Assembly: GCF_020386635.1 (NCBI RefSeq)
Contig: NZ_CP081942.1
Location: 1,240,001-1,304,000 of the forward strand
Direction of reading: 5' to 3'
From: Pseudomonas sp. MM211
GTDB taxonomy: Bacteria; Pseudomonadota; Gammaproteobacteria; Pseudomonadales; Pseudomonadaceae
Length of the DNA stretch: 64,000 nucleotides
This document shows, one piece after another, positions 36,997 to 46,029 of the stretch (positions are counted from its first letter, which is position 1; each line of letters opens with the position of its first letter). A program made the position numbers and the translations under genes. The notes below the pieces were generated by a model that saw only the letters and a program-made list of their open reading frames with translations, searched no databases and was not told where the DNA came from.

Positions 36997-37205
36997 GGTG
37001 GAAGGGTGAAGCGTCTTCCACCCTACGGCTAAAGTCGTGCGTGTATGTGGGAGCGGGCCATGCCCGCGAATTTTCGCGCGCATGGCGCGCTCCCACGGTT
37101 AACTGCAATTGCCAGTTTCGTAGCCTGGGTTAGCCGAAGGCGTAACCCGGGACGGTGGCAAGGGTTTTCACAAATCCCGGGTATCGCTGTGCTCAGCCCG
37201 GGCTA
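36997..37205. repeat. Cluster of three intergenic repeats downstream of the EamA gene
   Basis: First, a hairpin GGTGGAAG/CTTCCACC (36997-37022). Second, a REP unit (37046-37097) with TGTGGGAGCGGGCCATGC and its complement. Third, a fold-back element (37120-37205) with CGTAGCCTGGG...AACCCGGGA and TCCCGGGTATCGC...GGGCTACG as arms. No coding frame is plausible in this 227-base gap, which separates convergent genes. Confidence 0.8.
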
Positions 37206-37520
37206 CGGGTTGCTGGGGTGCAAATGAATCGCCAGCCATAGCGCGCCTTCGCTGGTACGTTCCACCCGGTGCGGCGTGCCGGCTGCCAGGAACAGGTGAT
37301 CGCCGGGAGTCAGCTCGATAGCTTCTCCGGCAACCGTCATGCGCGCTTCGCCGCGGGCCAGCAGCACCCATTCATCCTGCTCCTGCACATAGTCCACCGA
37401 CTCGATACGTGACGAGCTGACGATGCGTTCGATCACCAAGTCGCGATGGCTCAGCAGGGTTTCGAAGCGCTCGCCCTGAGCGGGTGGCTGGCTGTCGTGG
37501 AACAGGTTGGCAACAGGCAT
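37203..37520 (-). CDS. Small cupin-domain protein
   Basis: A 105-residue single-domain cupin. The metal-binding motifs read VDYVQEQDEWVLLARGEARM (cupin 1, with Glu and Gln/Asp in place of the usual His pair) and LTPGDHLFLAAGTPHRVERT (cupin 2, PGD and H). Such small cupins may act as isomerases or binding proteins. It is the last gene of a minus-strand series after the DUF2868, GTPase and 90-residue genes, 22 bases after the last of these. No clear Shine-Dalgarno precedes the ATG at 37520. Confidence 0.85.
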   Translation of the reverse strand: MPVANLFHDSQPPAQGERFETLLSHRDLVIERIVSSSRIESVDYVQEQDEWVLLARGEARMTVAGEAIELTPGDHLFLAAGTPHRVERTSEGALWLAIHLHPSNP

Positions 37521-37542
37521 GTTCGAGGCTCGCAGTCAGGGA

Positions 37543-37815
37543 TCAGCGGCGACCGGGTTTGGGCGTGCCGGCGACCAGTAGATGGTGGTGTTCACGGCAA
37601 TAGAGCTCTTCGTACCAGCCGTAATGCGGGTCGTTGCAATGGCCATGTTGCACCGCCGGCGGCAGCTGGCTCAGGTCGCTCTTGAAGTCCTGGTGCAGGG
37701 CGGCGAACAGCGACTCCGGCTGCGGCCAGCCGGCGCGATGGGGCGCCTGGCCGAGGCTGTTGCCCAAACTCAGCTCGCGCTCGAGGATGGCGGCCAATTC
37801 TCGACACAGGCTCAT
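37543..37815 (-). CDS. Hypothetical protein, 90 residues, His/Cys-rich C-terminus
   Basis: MSLCRELAAILERELSLGNS followed by a segment HGHCNDPHYGWYEELYCREHHHLL that holds two Cys and six His and could bind zinc or another metal. No signal peptide or membrane helix. Its ATG overlaps the stop of the GTPase gene (ATGA, 37812-37815), indicating coupled translation and perhaps a shared role. I do not recognise a family. Confidence 0.75.
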   Translation of the reverse strand: MSLCRELAAILERELSLGNSLGQAPHRAGWPQPESLFAALHQDFKSDLSQLPPAVQHGHCNDPHYGWYEELYCREHHHLLVAGTPKPGRR

Positions 37816-39197
37816 TTCGCAGTCGGCGCCGCGTCGATTTCCTTGGCCAGGCGCTCGACCTGTTCCAGTCGCTCGACCTGATCGACACGGGCGCCGGGGT
37901 TCAGGGACGACCACTCCGGGCGTGCCCGGGCGATACGCAGCGCTGTCGGCAGTTTGCCCTCGCGCCACTGGCTGTCCTGCAGGGCGTCGAGGCGTACCGC
38001 TTCCACCGCCGCGTGGCCGCGATTATCGAGGGCCTGCAGCAGGTGCTGCTGGCGCAGCGCGAGCAGGCGCAGCACGGCATCGTCGACGGTCAGCTCACGC
38101 TGGCCCTGGAGCTTGCCCTTGAGACGCGAACCATAATTACGCAGGGTCTGGGCGCCACCGCCGAGCAACGCGCCGGCCAGGGCAGCGGTTCCCAGGGTCA
38201 GGCCGCCGACCAGCAGGTCCACGCCGGCACCGGCTGCGGCACCCGCGGCAGCGCCGCTGCCCAGGCGAATGCCCAACTGCTTGATGGTTTCCGGGTTGAA
38301 CAGATCGTCGCCCCAGCGGCCGTCCAGCAACGGTAGGTCGTCGGCGCGGGCATCTTCGCGGCGGAAGGCATACAGGCGCAGTAAGGCTTCCACGCAGCGT
38401 TGTTCGCGCTGGCGAACCTCTTTGCGCAGTTCGCCGATGGCAGTCTTTTCCAGTTCGCTTTCGTTGGCCACGCTGCGTCGGCAGGCGGCGCAGTCGATCA
38501 GCAGTTCGGCGATCAGGCGCTTGGCGCTGCGGTGACGGGCCACTCGCTGGGCCTCGTGGTCGTCGATCAGGCGTTGCAGCTGCGGGCGTGACTTCTCGTG
38601 CATCAGCGCCAAGCTTTCGTAGAGCCGTCGCTCGCCATCGAGCGGTGGCGCCACGCTGTCGAAACGAACCAGGGCATGCAGCCCCAGACGTGCCAGTGCT
38701 TCGCGCCAGTCGTCTTCGCGATGGTTGGCGCTGGCCACGAAATTCAGGACGGGCAGCAGTGGCCGCCCGCACATGGCCAGCACGTTCAGCTCGTCCCGGT
38801 ACTTGGCCAGTACCGGTTCACGAGCGTCGATCACGTAAAGGCCGGCGTCCGATGCCTGTAGCTGGCGCAGCACCTTGGCTTCCTGTTCGAAACGCTGGCG
38901 CGCCTCGCTGCCTTCCATGAAGCGCGCCAGGCGGGCCGGGCCGTCGAGGCGTTCGCCCGGACGATCCAGCTGGTCGAGGTAGTCGAGCAGGGCGATAGCG
39001 TCTTCAAGGCCGGGCGTGTCGTACAGCTCCAGCAGCGCTTCGCCATCCACCGACAGCCGTGCGCCCTCGACGTGGCGGGTGGTGCTGGGGCGATGCGACA
39101 CCTCGCCGAAACCGATGTCGCGGGTCAGGGTACGCAACAGCGAGGTCTTGCCGACGTTGGTGTGGCCGACCACGGCGAGCTTTAGCGCCTGGCTCAT
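37812..39197 (-). CDS. Era-like GTPase with DUF3482 domain
   Basis: A 461-residue protein. G1 is VVGHTNVGKTSLLRTL (residues 9-24), G3 is ELYDTPGLED (about 58-67), and the G4 region LPVLNFVASANHRED lacks a canonical NKxD. The remainder is the DUF3482 helical region, including a glycine-zipper-like stretch near residue 310 (GSGAAAGAAAGAGVDLLVGG, then GALLGGGAQ) that could insert into a membrane. It ends in coupled overlap with a 90-residue gene. DUF3482 GTPases are regularly paired with DUF2868 membrane proteins, as here; the function of the pair is unknown. Confidence 0.9.
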   Translation of the reverse strand: MSQALKLAVVGHTNVGKTSLLRTLTRDIGFGEVSHRPSTTRHVEGARLSVDGEALLELYDTPGLEDAIALLDYLDQLDRPGERLDGPARLARFMEGSEARQRFEQEAKVLRQLQASDAGLYVIDAREPVLAKYRDELNVLAMCGRPLLPVLNFVASANHREDDWREALARLGLHALVRFDSVAPPLDGERRLYESLALMHEKSRPQLQRLIDDHEAQRVARHRSAKRLIAELLIDCAACRRSVANESELEKTAIGELRKEVRQREQRCVEALLRLYAFRREDARADDLPLLDGRWGDDLFNPETIKQLGIRLGSGAAAGAAAGAGVDLLVGGLTLGTAALAGALLGGGAQTLRNYGSRLKGKLQGQRELTVDDAVLRLLALRQQHLLQALDNRGHAAVEAVRLDALQDSQWREGKLPTALRIARARPEWSSLNPGARVDQVERLEQVERLAKEIDAAPTAK

Positions 39198-39221
39198 GAG
39201 CGTAGCCCTTGGTGCGGGTTG

Positions 39222-39309
39222 CGTAGGAGCCCGCTTGCGGGCGATGCGAACGTTGAAGCAAAACCGGTATCGGTTGTGTTCCTGATCGCCGGCAAGCCGG
39301 CTCCTGCAG
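39222..39309. repeat. REP pair between the DUF2868 and GTPase genes
   Basis: CGTAGGAGCCCGCTTGCGGG at the left and CGCCGGCAAGCCGGCTCCTG at the right are two Pseudomonas REP units in opposite orientation, about 40 bases apart. They fill the only sizeable gap in this operon and could reduce expression of the GTPase relative to DUF2868. Confidence 0.85.
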
Positions 39310-39317
39310 GGAGGTGA

Positions 39318-40694
39318 TCAGTCATGGCCAGTCTCCAGCCAGGTCAACGGCGAGCTGTCTTGGTGGGCCAAGTGCAGTTGATCGAGTGCCTTGTGCCAGT
39401 CGCCGAGGCGCTCGCTGTCGAGGGTTTCGCCCGGCGGCGGTTGCAGCAGCCAGATGCGCGTGGTGCCGGCGCAGCGTGCCAGTTCGGCGAGCAGTGCCAG
39501 GCTGCCGCGATCCGGCGAACGCCGAGGGTCGCAGGCAATCGCCAGGCGAGCAGGCGGAAAGCGCGTGAGCTGGTCGAGCAACTGGCGGCGCTGCTCGCGG
39601 CTGTCGATGATCCCGGCGTCGGCCACCGACTTGGGCAGCACCGGTGGCCAGGGACGCCGGTCATCCAGTTCGATGGCCACCAGCAGCGCGCCCTGGCTGG
39701 CATCGACGCCGGCGCCGGACTGCACCTGATAGAGCTGCGCCGGCTCGGCATCGCACACGCCCAGGCGTTCGCTGTTGGGTTGCAGGCGCTCGCGTAGCAG
39801 GCCGTAACCAGGCAGGTCGACGTCCAGTTGCAGGTGTGCCACGCCGCTACGCCAGCGCCACAGGCAGATCAGCCCAAGCAGCAGGCGTGGTAGCAGGCCG
39901 TAGAGCACGACCACGCCGATCAGCCAGCCGGCCCAGGCATGCCGGGCCGACTCCAGCGGCAGCGGGCTGTCGCCGCTGGCGCGCACGGTGGCGGCATCTG
40001 GCACTGGAAAGCCCAGCAGGCCGGGTAGGGCGCCGAGGGCCTGGGTCAGGGCGACGAAGGTATCGCCGCCCAACAGGGTGGTTTCCCAGACGAAGCCGTA
40101 ACGGCGGGTGGACAGTAGCGCCAGCAGCATCAGCAGCGCGGTGGTCAGCGCCACCAGCCAGAGCCCGTGCACGGCCATGCCGATCAACCAGCGATTGAGA
40201 CGCTGGCGGCGCAGCAGCAGAACCAGGGCAGGGCCGGTGTGCAGCGCGCTGGAGTCGCGAGCGAGCTTTTCGCTGAGCCATAGCCAGAGGCGCCCGAGCA
40301 CCGCGCCATGGCCGCCGCCAAACAGCAAGCCGATCAGCCAACCGAGTAGCATCAGCAGGTGCAAACCGAGCAGGCTACCCAGTGCCCAGAATACGTTGAC
40401 CGGCGTTTGCCCGTCGCCCAGTGCCGCTACCGCCAGGCCCGCGCCGCTGGCCAGGGCGAGCAGGCCGAGGAGCAGCAACGCCAGGCGTGCGCCTTGCAGC
40501 CAATGGCGTTGCGCCTGCTGCTGGCCATCGCGTTCGGCGAGCAGCAGGGCACGGTTTTCGATACGGGTAGCCAGGTCACCGCCTGCCACCTGAGCACGGC
40601 GGTTGGCTTCGCTGTCCTCGAGCAGCCCGGCATGTTCTTCTCGCAGGCGCACGGCCTCGCAGAGCCATAGGCGTTGCAGCTTGGGTAAGGCCAC
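39318..40694 (-). CDS. DUF2868 domain-containing membrane protein
   Basis: A 458-residue protein. After an N-terminal cytosolic helix (LWLCEAVRLREEHAGLLEDS) there are four membrane helices: RLALLLLGLLALASGAGLAV, LLGLHLLMLLGWLIGLLFGG, GMAVHGLWLVALTTALLMLL and LIGVVVLYGLLPRLLLGLIC. A cytosolic C-terminal domain of about 150 residues follows, with LLVAIELDDRRPWPPVLPK and ARLAIACDPRRSPDRGSLAL. No enzyme motif is visible. It precedes the DUF3482 GTPase gene, a conserved pairing that suggests a membrane partner for the GTPase. Confidence 0.88.
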   Translation of the reverse strand: MALPKLQRLWLCEAVRLREEHAGLLEDSEANRRAQVAGGDLATRIENRALLLAERDGQQQAQRHWLQGARLALLLLGLLALASGAGLAVAALGDGQTPVNVFWALGSLLGLHLLMLLGWLIGLLFGGGHGAVLGRLWLWLSEKLARDSSALHTGPALVLLLRRQRLNRWLIGMAVHGLWLVALTTALLMLLALLSTRRYGFVWETTLLGGDTFVALTQALGALPGLLGFPVPDAATVRASGDSPLPLESARHAWAGWLIGVVVLYGLLPRLLLGLICLWRWRSGVAHLQLDVDLPGYGLLRERLQPNSERLGVCDAEPAQLYQVQSGAGVDASQGALLVAIELDDRRPWPPVLPKSVADAGIIDSREQRRQLLDQLTRFPPARLAIACDPRRSPDRGSLALLAELARCAGTTRIWLLQPPPGETLDSERLGDWHKALDQLHLAHQDSSPLTWLETGHD

Positions 40695-40762
40695 GCGATC
40701 TCCCGGCAGTTGGAATCCACGGGGAGCATAACCGCTGTGAGGCGATTGGCAAAAACTCGCGT

Positions 40763-41869
40763 TTAACGGGCCTGTTGCTGGCGTAGTCGCACGGCAATAT
40801 CCGGCTGGTCGATGAACAGGCCGTCGATGCCAGTGGCCAGGAAGGCACGCACCTCCGCTTCAATATCGCCGCGCTCTGCCGGGCTGCTGCCCCGCTTCAG
40901 CTCTGTGGGTAGGAACTGGTTCTCGGCGCGGAAGGTATAGGGGTGCACCAGCAGCCCGGCGGCATGGGCATCGGCGACGAATCTTGTCGGCTCGCCTAGG
41001 CTGCCGTCCGGCTGGCGAGGGATGACGTAGCTCTTGTCCGGGCCCACGCCATTGGCGTATTCGGCGACTGCTTGCAGCCCGGCACGCGTGGCCATCTGTG
41101 CATAGGTCAGCGGGTTGCCCTGCACGACCTGGTCATGGGGCTGGCCCTTGCCGTACAGCTGCACCAGGCGCAGCGAGCTCAACTGACGCAGTGCTTTCAG
41201 GTTACTCACCTCGAAGGATTGGACGTACACCGGCGCGGCGGCGTCGCGATAGCCATTGCGGGCGAGGGTCTCGACCAGCGGTTTGTCCATACTCAGGCCC
41301 AGTTGGCTGAAGTGTTGGGGATGCTTGGTCTCGATGTACAGGCCGATCTCACGCCCCTGGCTGACCTGCAGTGCCTTCACCAGGTCGATGATTTCCTGCA
41401 GGGTCGGGATTTCGAACTGACCATCGAGGCGGGTATTGCCCGGGCGGATATCGGGGATGCGCTCAATGGCACGCAGGCGCTTGAGTTCGGCCGCGGTGAA
41501 GTCTTCGCTGAACCAGCCGTCGAGCTCGACGCCATCGATACTGGCCTTGCGTTTGCGGTCGGCGAACTCCGGGTGCCTGGCGACGTCGGTAGTCAGGCCC
41601 AGCTCGTTGTCGTGGCGGGCGAACAGTTGGCCGTCCTTGCTCATCACCAGATCCGGTTCGACGTAGTCAGCACCCTGCAGCACGGCGATCGCGTAGGCGG
41701 CGAGGGTGTGTTCGGGCAGGTAACCGCTGGCGCCACGGTGCGCGATGATCAGCGGTTTGCCGTCGTCGGCGCGTTTGGCGGTGGGCGCCGCCGGAGTTTC
41801 GGCATTCGCCGTGAAGGGCAGGGCGAGCAGGGCGCTGAGCAGTAACAGGCGGGGCTGGCGTAGGGGCAT
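40763..41869 (-). CDS. glpQ: Periplasmic glycerophosphodiester phosphodiesterase
   Basis: A 368-residue enzyme releasing glycerol-3-phosphate and an alcohol from glycerophosphodiesters such as deacylated phospholipids. The start at 41869 follows AGGAGAG and gives a signal peptide (LLLLSALLALPFTANA). The catalytic HRGASGYLPEHTLAAY block (His near 45, Glu/His of the HD pair), ADYVEPDLVMSKDGQLFARHD and the late GIDGLFIDQPDIAVRL match the family. Calcium-binding acidic residues are in place. It is divergent from folA with about 125 bases between. Confidence 0.94.
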   Translation of the reverse strand: MPLRQPRLLLLSALLALPFTANAETPAAPTAKRADDGKPLIIAHRGASGYLPEHTLAAYAIAVLQGADYVEPDLVMSKDGQLFARHDNELGLTTDVARHPEFADRKRKASIDGVELDGWFSEDFTAAELKRLRAIERIPDIRPGNTRLDGQFEIPTLQEIIDLVKALQVSQGREIGLYIETKHPQHFSQLGLSMDKPLVETLARNGYRDAAAPVYVQSFEVSNLKALRQLSSLRLVQLYGKGQPHDQVVQGNPLTYAQMATRAGLQAVAEYANGVGPDKSYVIPRQPDGSLGEPTRFVADAHAAGLLVHPYTFRAENQFLPTELKRGSSPAERGDIEAEVRAFLATGIDGLFIDQPDIAVRLRQQQAR

Positions 41870-41994
41870 CGGGCATCTCTCCTGAGCGGCATTGGCCGGT
41901 GGTTTGCCAACAGCCTGCACTGAAAAAGATGGCGTGGCGATGACAGTGCAGCAAGTCATGCGGCGTGATGCGGCCCTCTGCTATGCTCGCCGCC

Positions 41995-42507
41995 ATGACG
42001 ACTCGACTCCCTCTCTGCCTGATCGCCGCCCTCGCGGAAAACCGCGTGATCGGCCGCGACAACCAATTGCCCTGGCACCTGCCGGCCGACCTCAAGCACT
42101 TCAAGGCCAAGACTCTTGGCAAGCCGATCATCATGGGTCGCAAGACCTGGGATTCTCTCGGCCGTCCGCTGCCAGGGCGGCTCAATCTGGTGGTCAGCCG
42201 CCAGTCCGGCCTCAAGCTGGAAGGCGCCGAGGTGTTCGCGACCGTCGCGGCCGCTCATCAACGGGCCGAGGCCTGGGCCCGCGAGCAGGGCGTCGACGAA
42301 GTGATGCTGATCGGCGGCGCCCAGCTGTACGAACAGGCGCTGACCATTGCCGACCGCCTGTACCTGACCCGCGTGGCGTTGCAGCCCGAGGGCGACGCCT
42401 GGTTCCCGGCGTTCGACGAGGAGCAGTGGCAGTGCACGGAGCGTGACCACCAGCCGGCTACCGATACGGCGCCCGCGCACAGCTACGAGACCTGGACTCG
42501 CCTGTAG
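41995..42507 (+). CDS. folA: Dihydrofolate reductase
   Basis: A 170-residue enzyme reducing dihydrofolate to tetrahydrofolate with NADPH. The start MTTRLPLCLIAALAENRVIG at 41995 gives the family N-terminus; the ATGs at 41965 and 41983 are less likely. LPWHLPADLKHFKAKT carries the substrate-binding Asp, and IMGRKTWDSLGRPLPGR the NADPH site; EVMLIGGAQLYEQAL is the GG loop. It recycles the dihydrofolate made by ThyA, encoded 8 kb away. Trimethoprim target; no resistance substitution can be judged by eye. Confidence 0.96.
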   Translation: MTTRLPLCLIAALAENRVIGRDNQLPWHLPADLKHFKAKTLGKPIIMGRKTWDSLGRPLPGRLNLVVSRQSGLKLEGAEVFATVAAAHQRAEAWAREQGVDEVMLIGGAQLYEQALTIADRLYLTRVALQPEGDAWFPAFDEEQWQCTERDHQPATDTAPAHSYETWTRL

Positions 42508-42584
42508 TCCGCCCCCTTATATATTCTGATTCGCCACCCTGACCCGGTGGCGTTTTACCTTGTGCGCCCAGTGAGAGATACACC

Positions 42585-43229
42585 ATGAACGACACCCCGG
42601 ACGCTGGCGAGCGAGAGACGATTGCCGACTTCTTCGTCCGTCATCCACTCTGGGAAGATGCGCTGGCGCTGATCCTCGGCACCGCCATGGTCGCCCTGGG
42701 CATCACCCTTTACAGCCACGCGGGCCTGTTGACTGGTGGCACGGTGGGGCTGGCCTTTCTGATCAAGTACCTGGCCGGCTGGCCGTTTGGCGCGGTGTTC
42801 TTCCTGCTCAACGTGCCATTTTACGTACTGGCGATCTGGCGCATGGGCTGGGCATTCACTCTGCGTACTGTCTGTGCGGTCGGCCTGGTGTCGGTGCTGG
42901 CCGAACTAACGCCGCACTGGATCACTTTCGCGGCGCTAAACGAACTGTATGCCGCACTGTTCGGTGGCTTTGCCATGGGCCTGGGCTTGCTGATGCTGTT
43001 CCGTCACCGTGCCAGCCTGGGCGGTGTGAACATCCTCGCGCTGTATCTGCAGGAGCGCTTCGGGTTGCGCGCCGGCGCCGTGCAAATGGGCGTGGACGCT
43101 GCCATCGTGCTGGCGTCGATCTTCGTCGTCGCCCCGGAAAAGGTCGCGCTGTCGGTTCTCGGTGCCGTGGCATTGAACATGGTGCTGGCCATCAATCACC
43201 GCGCCGGCCGTTACATGGGCGTGAGCTAA
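42585..43229 (+). CDS. YitT family membrane protein
   Basis: A 214-residue protein with about six membrane helices (ALALILGTAMVALGITLYSH, GAVFFLLNVPFYVLAIWRMG, AALFGGFAMGLGLLMLFRHR). GGTVGLAFLIKYLAGWPFG and GGVNILALYLQERFGL are the paired motifs of the YitT/DUF161 family. Unlike Bacillus YitT it lacks the C-terminal DUF2179 cytoplasmic domain, so it is the short form. Transport is assumed for the family, but no substrate is known. It follows folA by 77 bases on the same strand. Confidence 0.9.
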   Translation: MNDTPDAGERETIADFFVRHPLWEDALALILGTAMVALGITLYSHAGLLTGGTVGLAFLIKYLAGWPFGAVFFLLNVPFYVLAIWRMGWAFTLRTVCAVGLVSVLAELTPHWITFAALNELYAALFGGFAMGLGLLMLFRHRASLGGVNILALYLQERFGLRAGAVQMGVDAAIVLASIFVVAPEKVALSVLGAVALNMVLAINHRAGRYMGVS

Positions 43230-43408
43230 CAGACGACTCGGGCATCGCCCACGCTTGATAAGAATCGCGCAATTTCTCTCGTCGAGCTGCCATCGATCGT
43301 GTGGTATGGCGCCGTTCGCCTTCCCCCTCTTCGTCACCGAATCCTCGTGCCCGGAGGTTTGTCCGCAGGGAGACGTTACGCGCAAAATTCTGTAATAAGA
43401 TTTAAGGC

Positions 43409-43427
43409 GCTAATGAGAAGTGATATC
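43409..43427 (+). promoter_or_regulatory. Fur-like box upstream of the TonB-dependent receptor
   Basis: GCTAATGAGAAGTGATATC matches the 19-base Fur consensus at 13 positions by eye. It lies 48 bases before the receptor ATG, where a repressor would block the promoter. Iron repression of this siderophore receptor is therefore likely. Confidence 0.55.
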
Positions 43428-43475
43428 GTTAATGGCTCTGCGTATCACTTAACTCGAAAACAACAGGAGACTCCC

Positions 43476-45737
43476 ATGAATCCCCATACCACGGCGGCCT
43501 TTGGCTGTGCCCGGCGTCCGGCTCCCGGGGCCCCTAGCCTGCTGGCTGTCGCTATCACCCTGGCCGGCATCGCAATGCCGCTGATGGCCGACGCGCAGCA
43601 GGCCGCGCAGAGCGATAGTGCAAATACCGTGGTACTGGAACCTCAGAGCGGAGTCCTCGAACTGGATGCCACCTCGGTGACCAGCAACCAGCTCGGTACC
43701 ATCACCGAGGAATCCCAGTCCTACACGCCGGGCTCCATCGCCACTGCGACTCGCCTGGTACTGACACCGCGCGAAACGCCGCAGTCGATCAGCGTGATCA
43801 CCCGCAAGCACATGGATGACTTCGCACTGAACAGCATCGACGATGTGATGCGCCACACGCCGGGGGTCAGCATTGTTACGTACGACACCGAGCGTAACGA
43901 GTACTACTCCCGTGGTTTCGCGATCAATAACTTCCAGTACGACGGCATTCCGATGACCCGCGACGCGGGGTACTCGTCGGGCAACACGCTCAGTGACATG
44001 GCGATCTATGACCGCATCGAAGTGTTGAAAGGTGCGACTGGCCTGCTGACCGGTAGTGGTGATCCGGGCGCGACCATCAACCTGATCCGCAAGAAGCCGA
44101 CACACGAATTCAGCGGCCACGTCACACTGGGTGCCGGTTCATGGGATACCTATCGCAGCGAGCTGGACGTCGCCGGGCCACTCACCGAAACCGGTAATGT
44201 GCGTGGTCGTGCGGTCGCTGCCTATCAGAACAAGCATTCGGCCCAGGATCGCTACGAGCGCGAAACCCAGGTCTTCTATGGAATTCTCGAGTTCGACCTG
44301 GACGAGAGCACCCTGCTGTCGGTGGGGGCGGATTATCAGGACAGCAACCCCGAGGGGTCGACCTGGGGTGGTAACCCGATCTTCAACGGTGATGGCGATT
44401 TCAATAAGGTCTCGCGCTCGTTCAGCAATGCCGCTGACTGGAGCCATTGGGATCAATACACCCGCACGGTTTTCGCGACCCTGGAGCGCCAGTTCGACAG
44501 CGGTTGGGTGGGCAAGATGCAGCTCAATCACCAGATCAATGGTTATGACGCCGCGCTTGGGGCCGCCGCCGCCGGTAACCCGGATCCGGTTACCGGCGCG
44601 GGGGTTGGCCTGTGGTTGGGCAAGTATGTGGGTAAAACCACCAGCGATGCCGTGGATGTATACGGCAGCGGCCCTTTCCAGCTGTTCGGGCGTGAACATG
44701 AGTTGGTCGTTGGTGGAAGCGTGAAGCGCAGCCACTGGGAAAATGATGGCAAAGGCGCTCCGGCGGATTACACAGGCTCCGTGGGCAACTTCTACGAATG
44801 GCGTGGCGATATCCCCGAGCCGGCCTGGGAGTACACCGGTGAAGACGACCGGGTGACCTGGGAGAATGGCCTTTACACGGCCTCACGCTTCAATTTGCGT
44901 GATGACCTGAAATTGATACTGGGTGCTCGCTTCGCCAACTACCGAAGCGTCAACAAAGGCAGAAGCATCTACAACCCGCCTGTCACGCATCAAACCCAGA
45001 CCGAGACTGGCGTGGTGGTTCCCTATGCCGGGCTGATCTACGACCTGAACGACAACTTCTCCGTTTATGGCAGTTACACCAGTATTTTCAAACCGCAATC
45101 CATCCGTACCGTTACCGGTTCGGCGCTTGATCCGCTCGAGGGTGATAACTACGAGCTGGGTATCAAGGGGGAGTTCTACGACGGCCGCCTCAATACCAGC
45201 CTCGCCTACTTTGAGGTCCACCAGGACAATTTCGGCGTTCAGGTTGGCAACGTGCAGAACTCCAACGAAGTCGCTTACAAGGCCGCAGATGGCGTAATCA
45301 CCAAGGGCTATGAAGCAGAGCTTTCCGGTGAGCTGATGCCCGGCTGGCAGGCCCAGCTCGGCTACACGCACAAGATCGCCAGGCAGGATGGCGACAAGCT
45401 ATCCACCGTCGAGCCGGAAGACCAGTTCAGCGTGTACACCAGCTACAACTTCAAAGGGCAGCTCGAACCCTTGACCATCGGCGGCGGTGCGCGCTGGCAG
45501 AGCAGAAGCTGGGGCTCGGTGTGGAACGCGCCACGTGGTGGCAACGAGGACTTCGGTCAGAGCGCCTACTGGTTGGTGGACGCAATGGCCAAGTACCAGG
45601 TGACGGACAACCTGTCCGCGACCCTGAACGTCAACAACCTGCTGGACAAGAAGTACCTGACCATCATGGACTTCTACAGCGTTTACTCCTGGGGCGAACC
45701 GCGCAACGTGATGCTGACCACCCGCTACGACTTCTAG
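43476..45737 (+). CDS. TonB-dependent siderophore receptor without signalling domain
   Basis: A 753-residue outer-membrane receptor starting at 43476 (MNPHTTAAFGCARRP); the upstream open frame has no signal-like start. A signal peptide ends near AMPLMADAQQ. The plug starts with RETPQSISVITRKHMDDFAL and has YYSRGFAINNFQYDGIPM, the pattern of hydroxamate-type receptors such as FhuE or FoxA. The barrel ends in an aromatic Phe (NVMLTTRYDF), the BAM signal. No STN domain is present, so it does not signal to a FecR; a Fur-like box upstream suggests direct iron control. An intrinsic terminator follows. Confidence 0.93.
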   Translation: MNPHTTAAFGCARRPAPGAPSLLAVAITLAGIAMPLMADAQQAAQSDSANTVVLEPQSGVLELDATSVTSNQLGTITEESQSYTPGSIATATRLVLTPRETPQSISVITRKHMDDFALNSIDDVMRHTPGVSIVTYDTERNEYYSRGFAINNFQYDGIPMTRDAGYSSGNTLSDMAIYDRIEVLKGATGLLTGSGDPGATINLIRKKPTHEFSGHVTLGAGSWDTYRSELDVAGPLTETGNVRGRAVAAYQNKHSAQDRYERETQVFYGILEFDLDESTLLSVGADYQDSNPEGSTWGGNPIFNGDGDFNKVSRSFSNAADWSHWDQYTRTVFATLERQFDSGWVGKMQLNHQINGYDAALGAAAAGNPDPVTGAGVGLWLGKYVGKTTSDAVDVYGSGPFQLFGREHELVVGGSVKRSHWENDGKGAPADYTGSVGNFYEWRGDIPEPAWEYTGEDDRVTWENGLYTASRFNLRDDLKLILGARFANYRSVNKGRSIYNPPVTHQTQTETGVVVPYAGLIYDLNDNFSVYGSYTSIFKPQSIRTVTGSALDPLEGDNYELGIKGEFYDGRLNTSLAYFEVHQDNFGVQVGNVQNSNEVAYKAADGVITKGYEAELSGELMPGWQAQLGYTHKIARQDGDKLSTVEPEDQFSVYTSYNFKGQLEPLTIGGGARWQSRSWGSVWNAPRGGNEDFGQSAYWLVDAMAKYQVTDNLSATLNVNNLLDKKYLTIMDFYSVYSWGEPRNVMLTTRYDF

Positions 45738-45756
45738 GTCGCCTGCCAGGTACGAA

Positions 45757-45782
45757 GAGGGCCGCTTATGCGGCCCTTTTCA
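45757..45782 (+). terminator. Intrinsic terminator of the TonB receptor gene
   Basis: GGGCCGC, loop TTAT, GCGGCCC followed by TTTTC, starting about 20 bases after the stop codon. The stem extends by A-T pairs at its base. Confidence 0.88.
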
Positions 45783-45910
45783 TTGGGGGTTGGCCGATGC
45801 ACGATCACTATGCCCTCGACCCGTCGCGAATGCTGCTCTCGATACCGCCCTTCACAAGGGCCGCTATCGTTCCTCCCCCCGATGACCGGAATGGATAATC
45901 ACGCCATTCC

Positions 45911-45998
45911 GTAGGAGCCGGCTTGCCGGCGATTAGCGGCCATAGCACGCATCGCGGGGCGGCCCGCGATCGTATCGCCCGCAAGCGGGCTCCTACAG
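45911..45998. repeat. REP pair between the TonB receptor and the purine permease
   Basis: GTAGGAGCCGGCTTGCCGGC at the left and CGCCCGCAAGCGGGCTCCTA at the right are inverted REP units about 45 bases apart, with a smaller GCGGGGCGGCCCGC palindrome between. They lie between convergent genes. No gene is visible in the 45783-46029 interval. Confidence 0.85.
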
Positions 45999-46029
45999 AT
46001 ATGGCGGGTGCACGTGCCCGGTGCCTGGA

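Noticed and set aside
45911..45998. A short CRISPR-like array of repeated units
   Set aside because: Units are inverted palindromes of the Pseudomonas REP type, not direct repeats with even spacers, and no cas genes occur.
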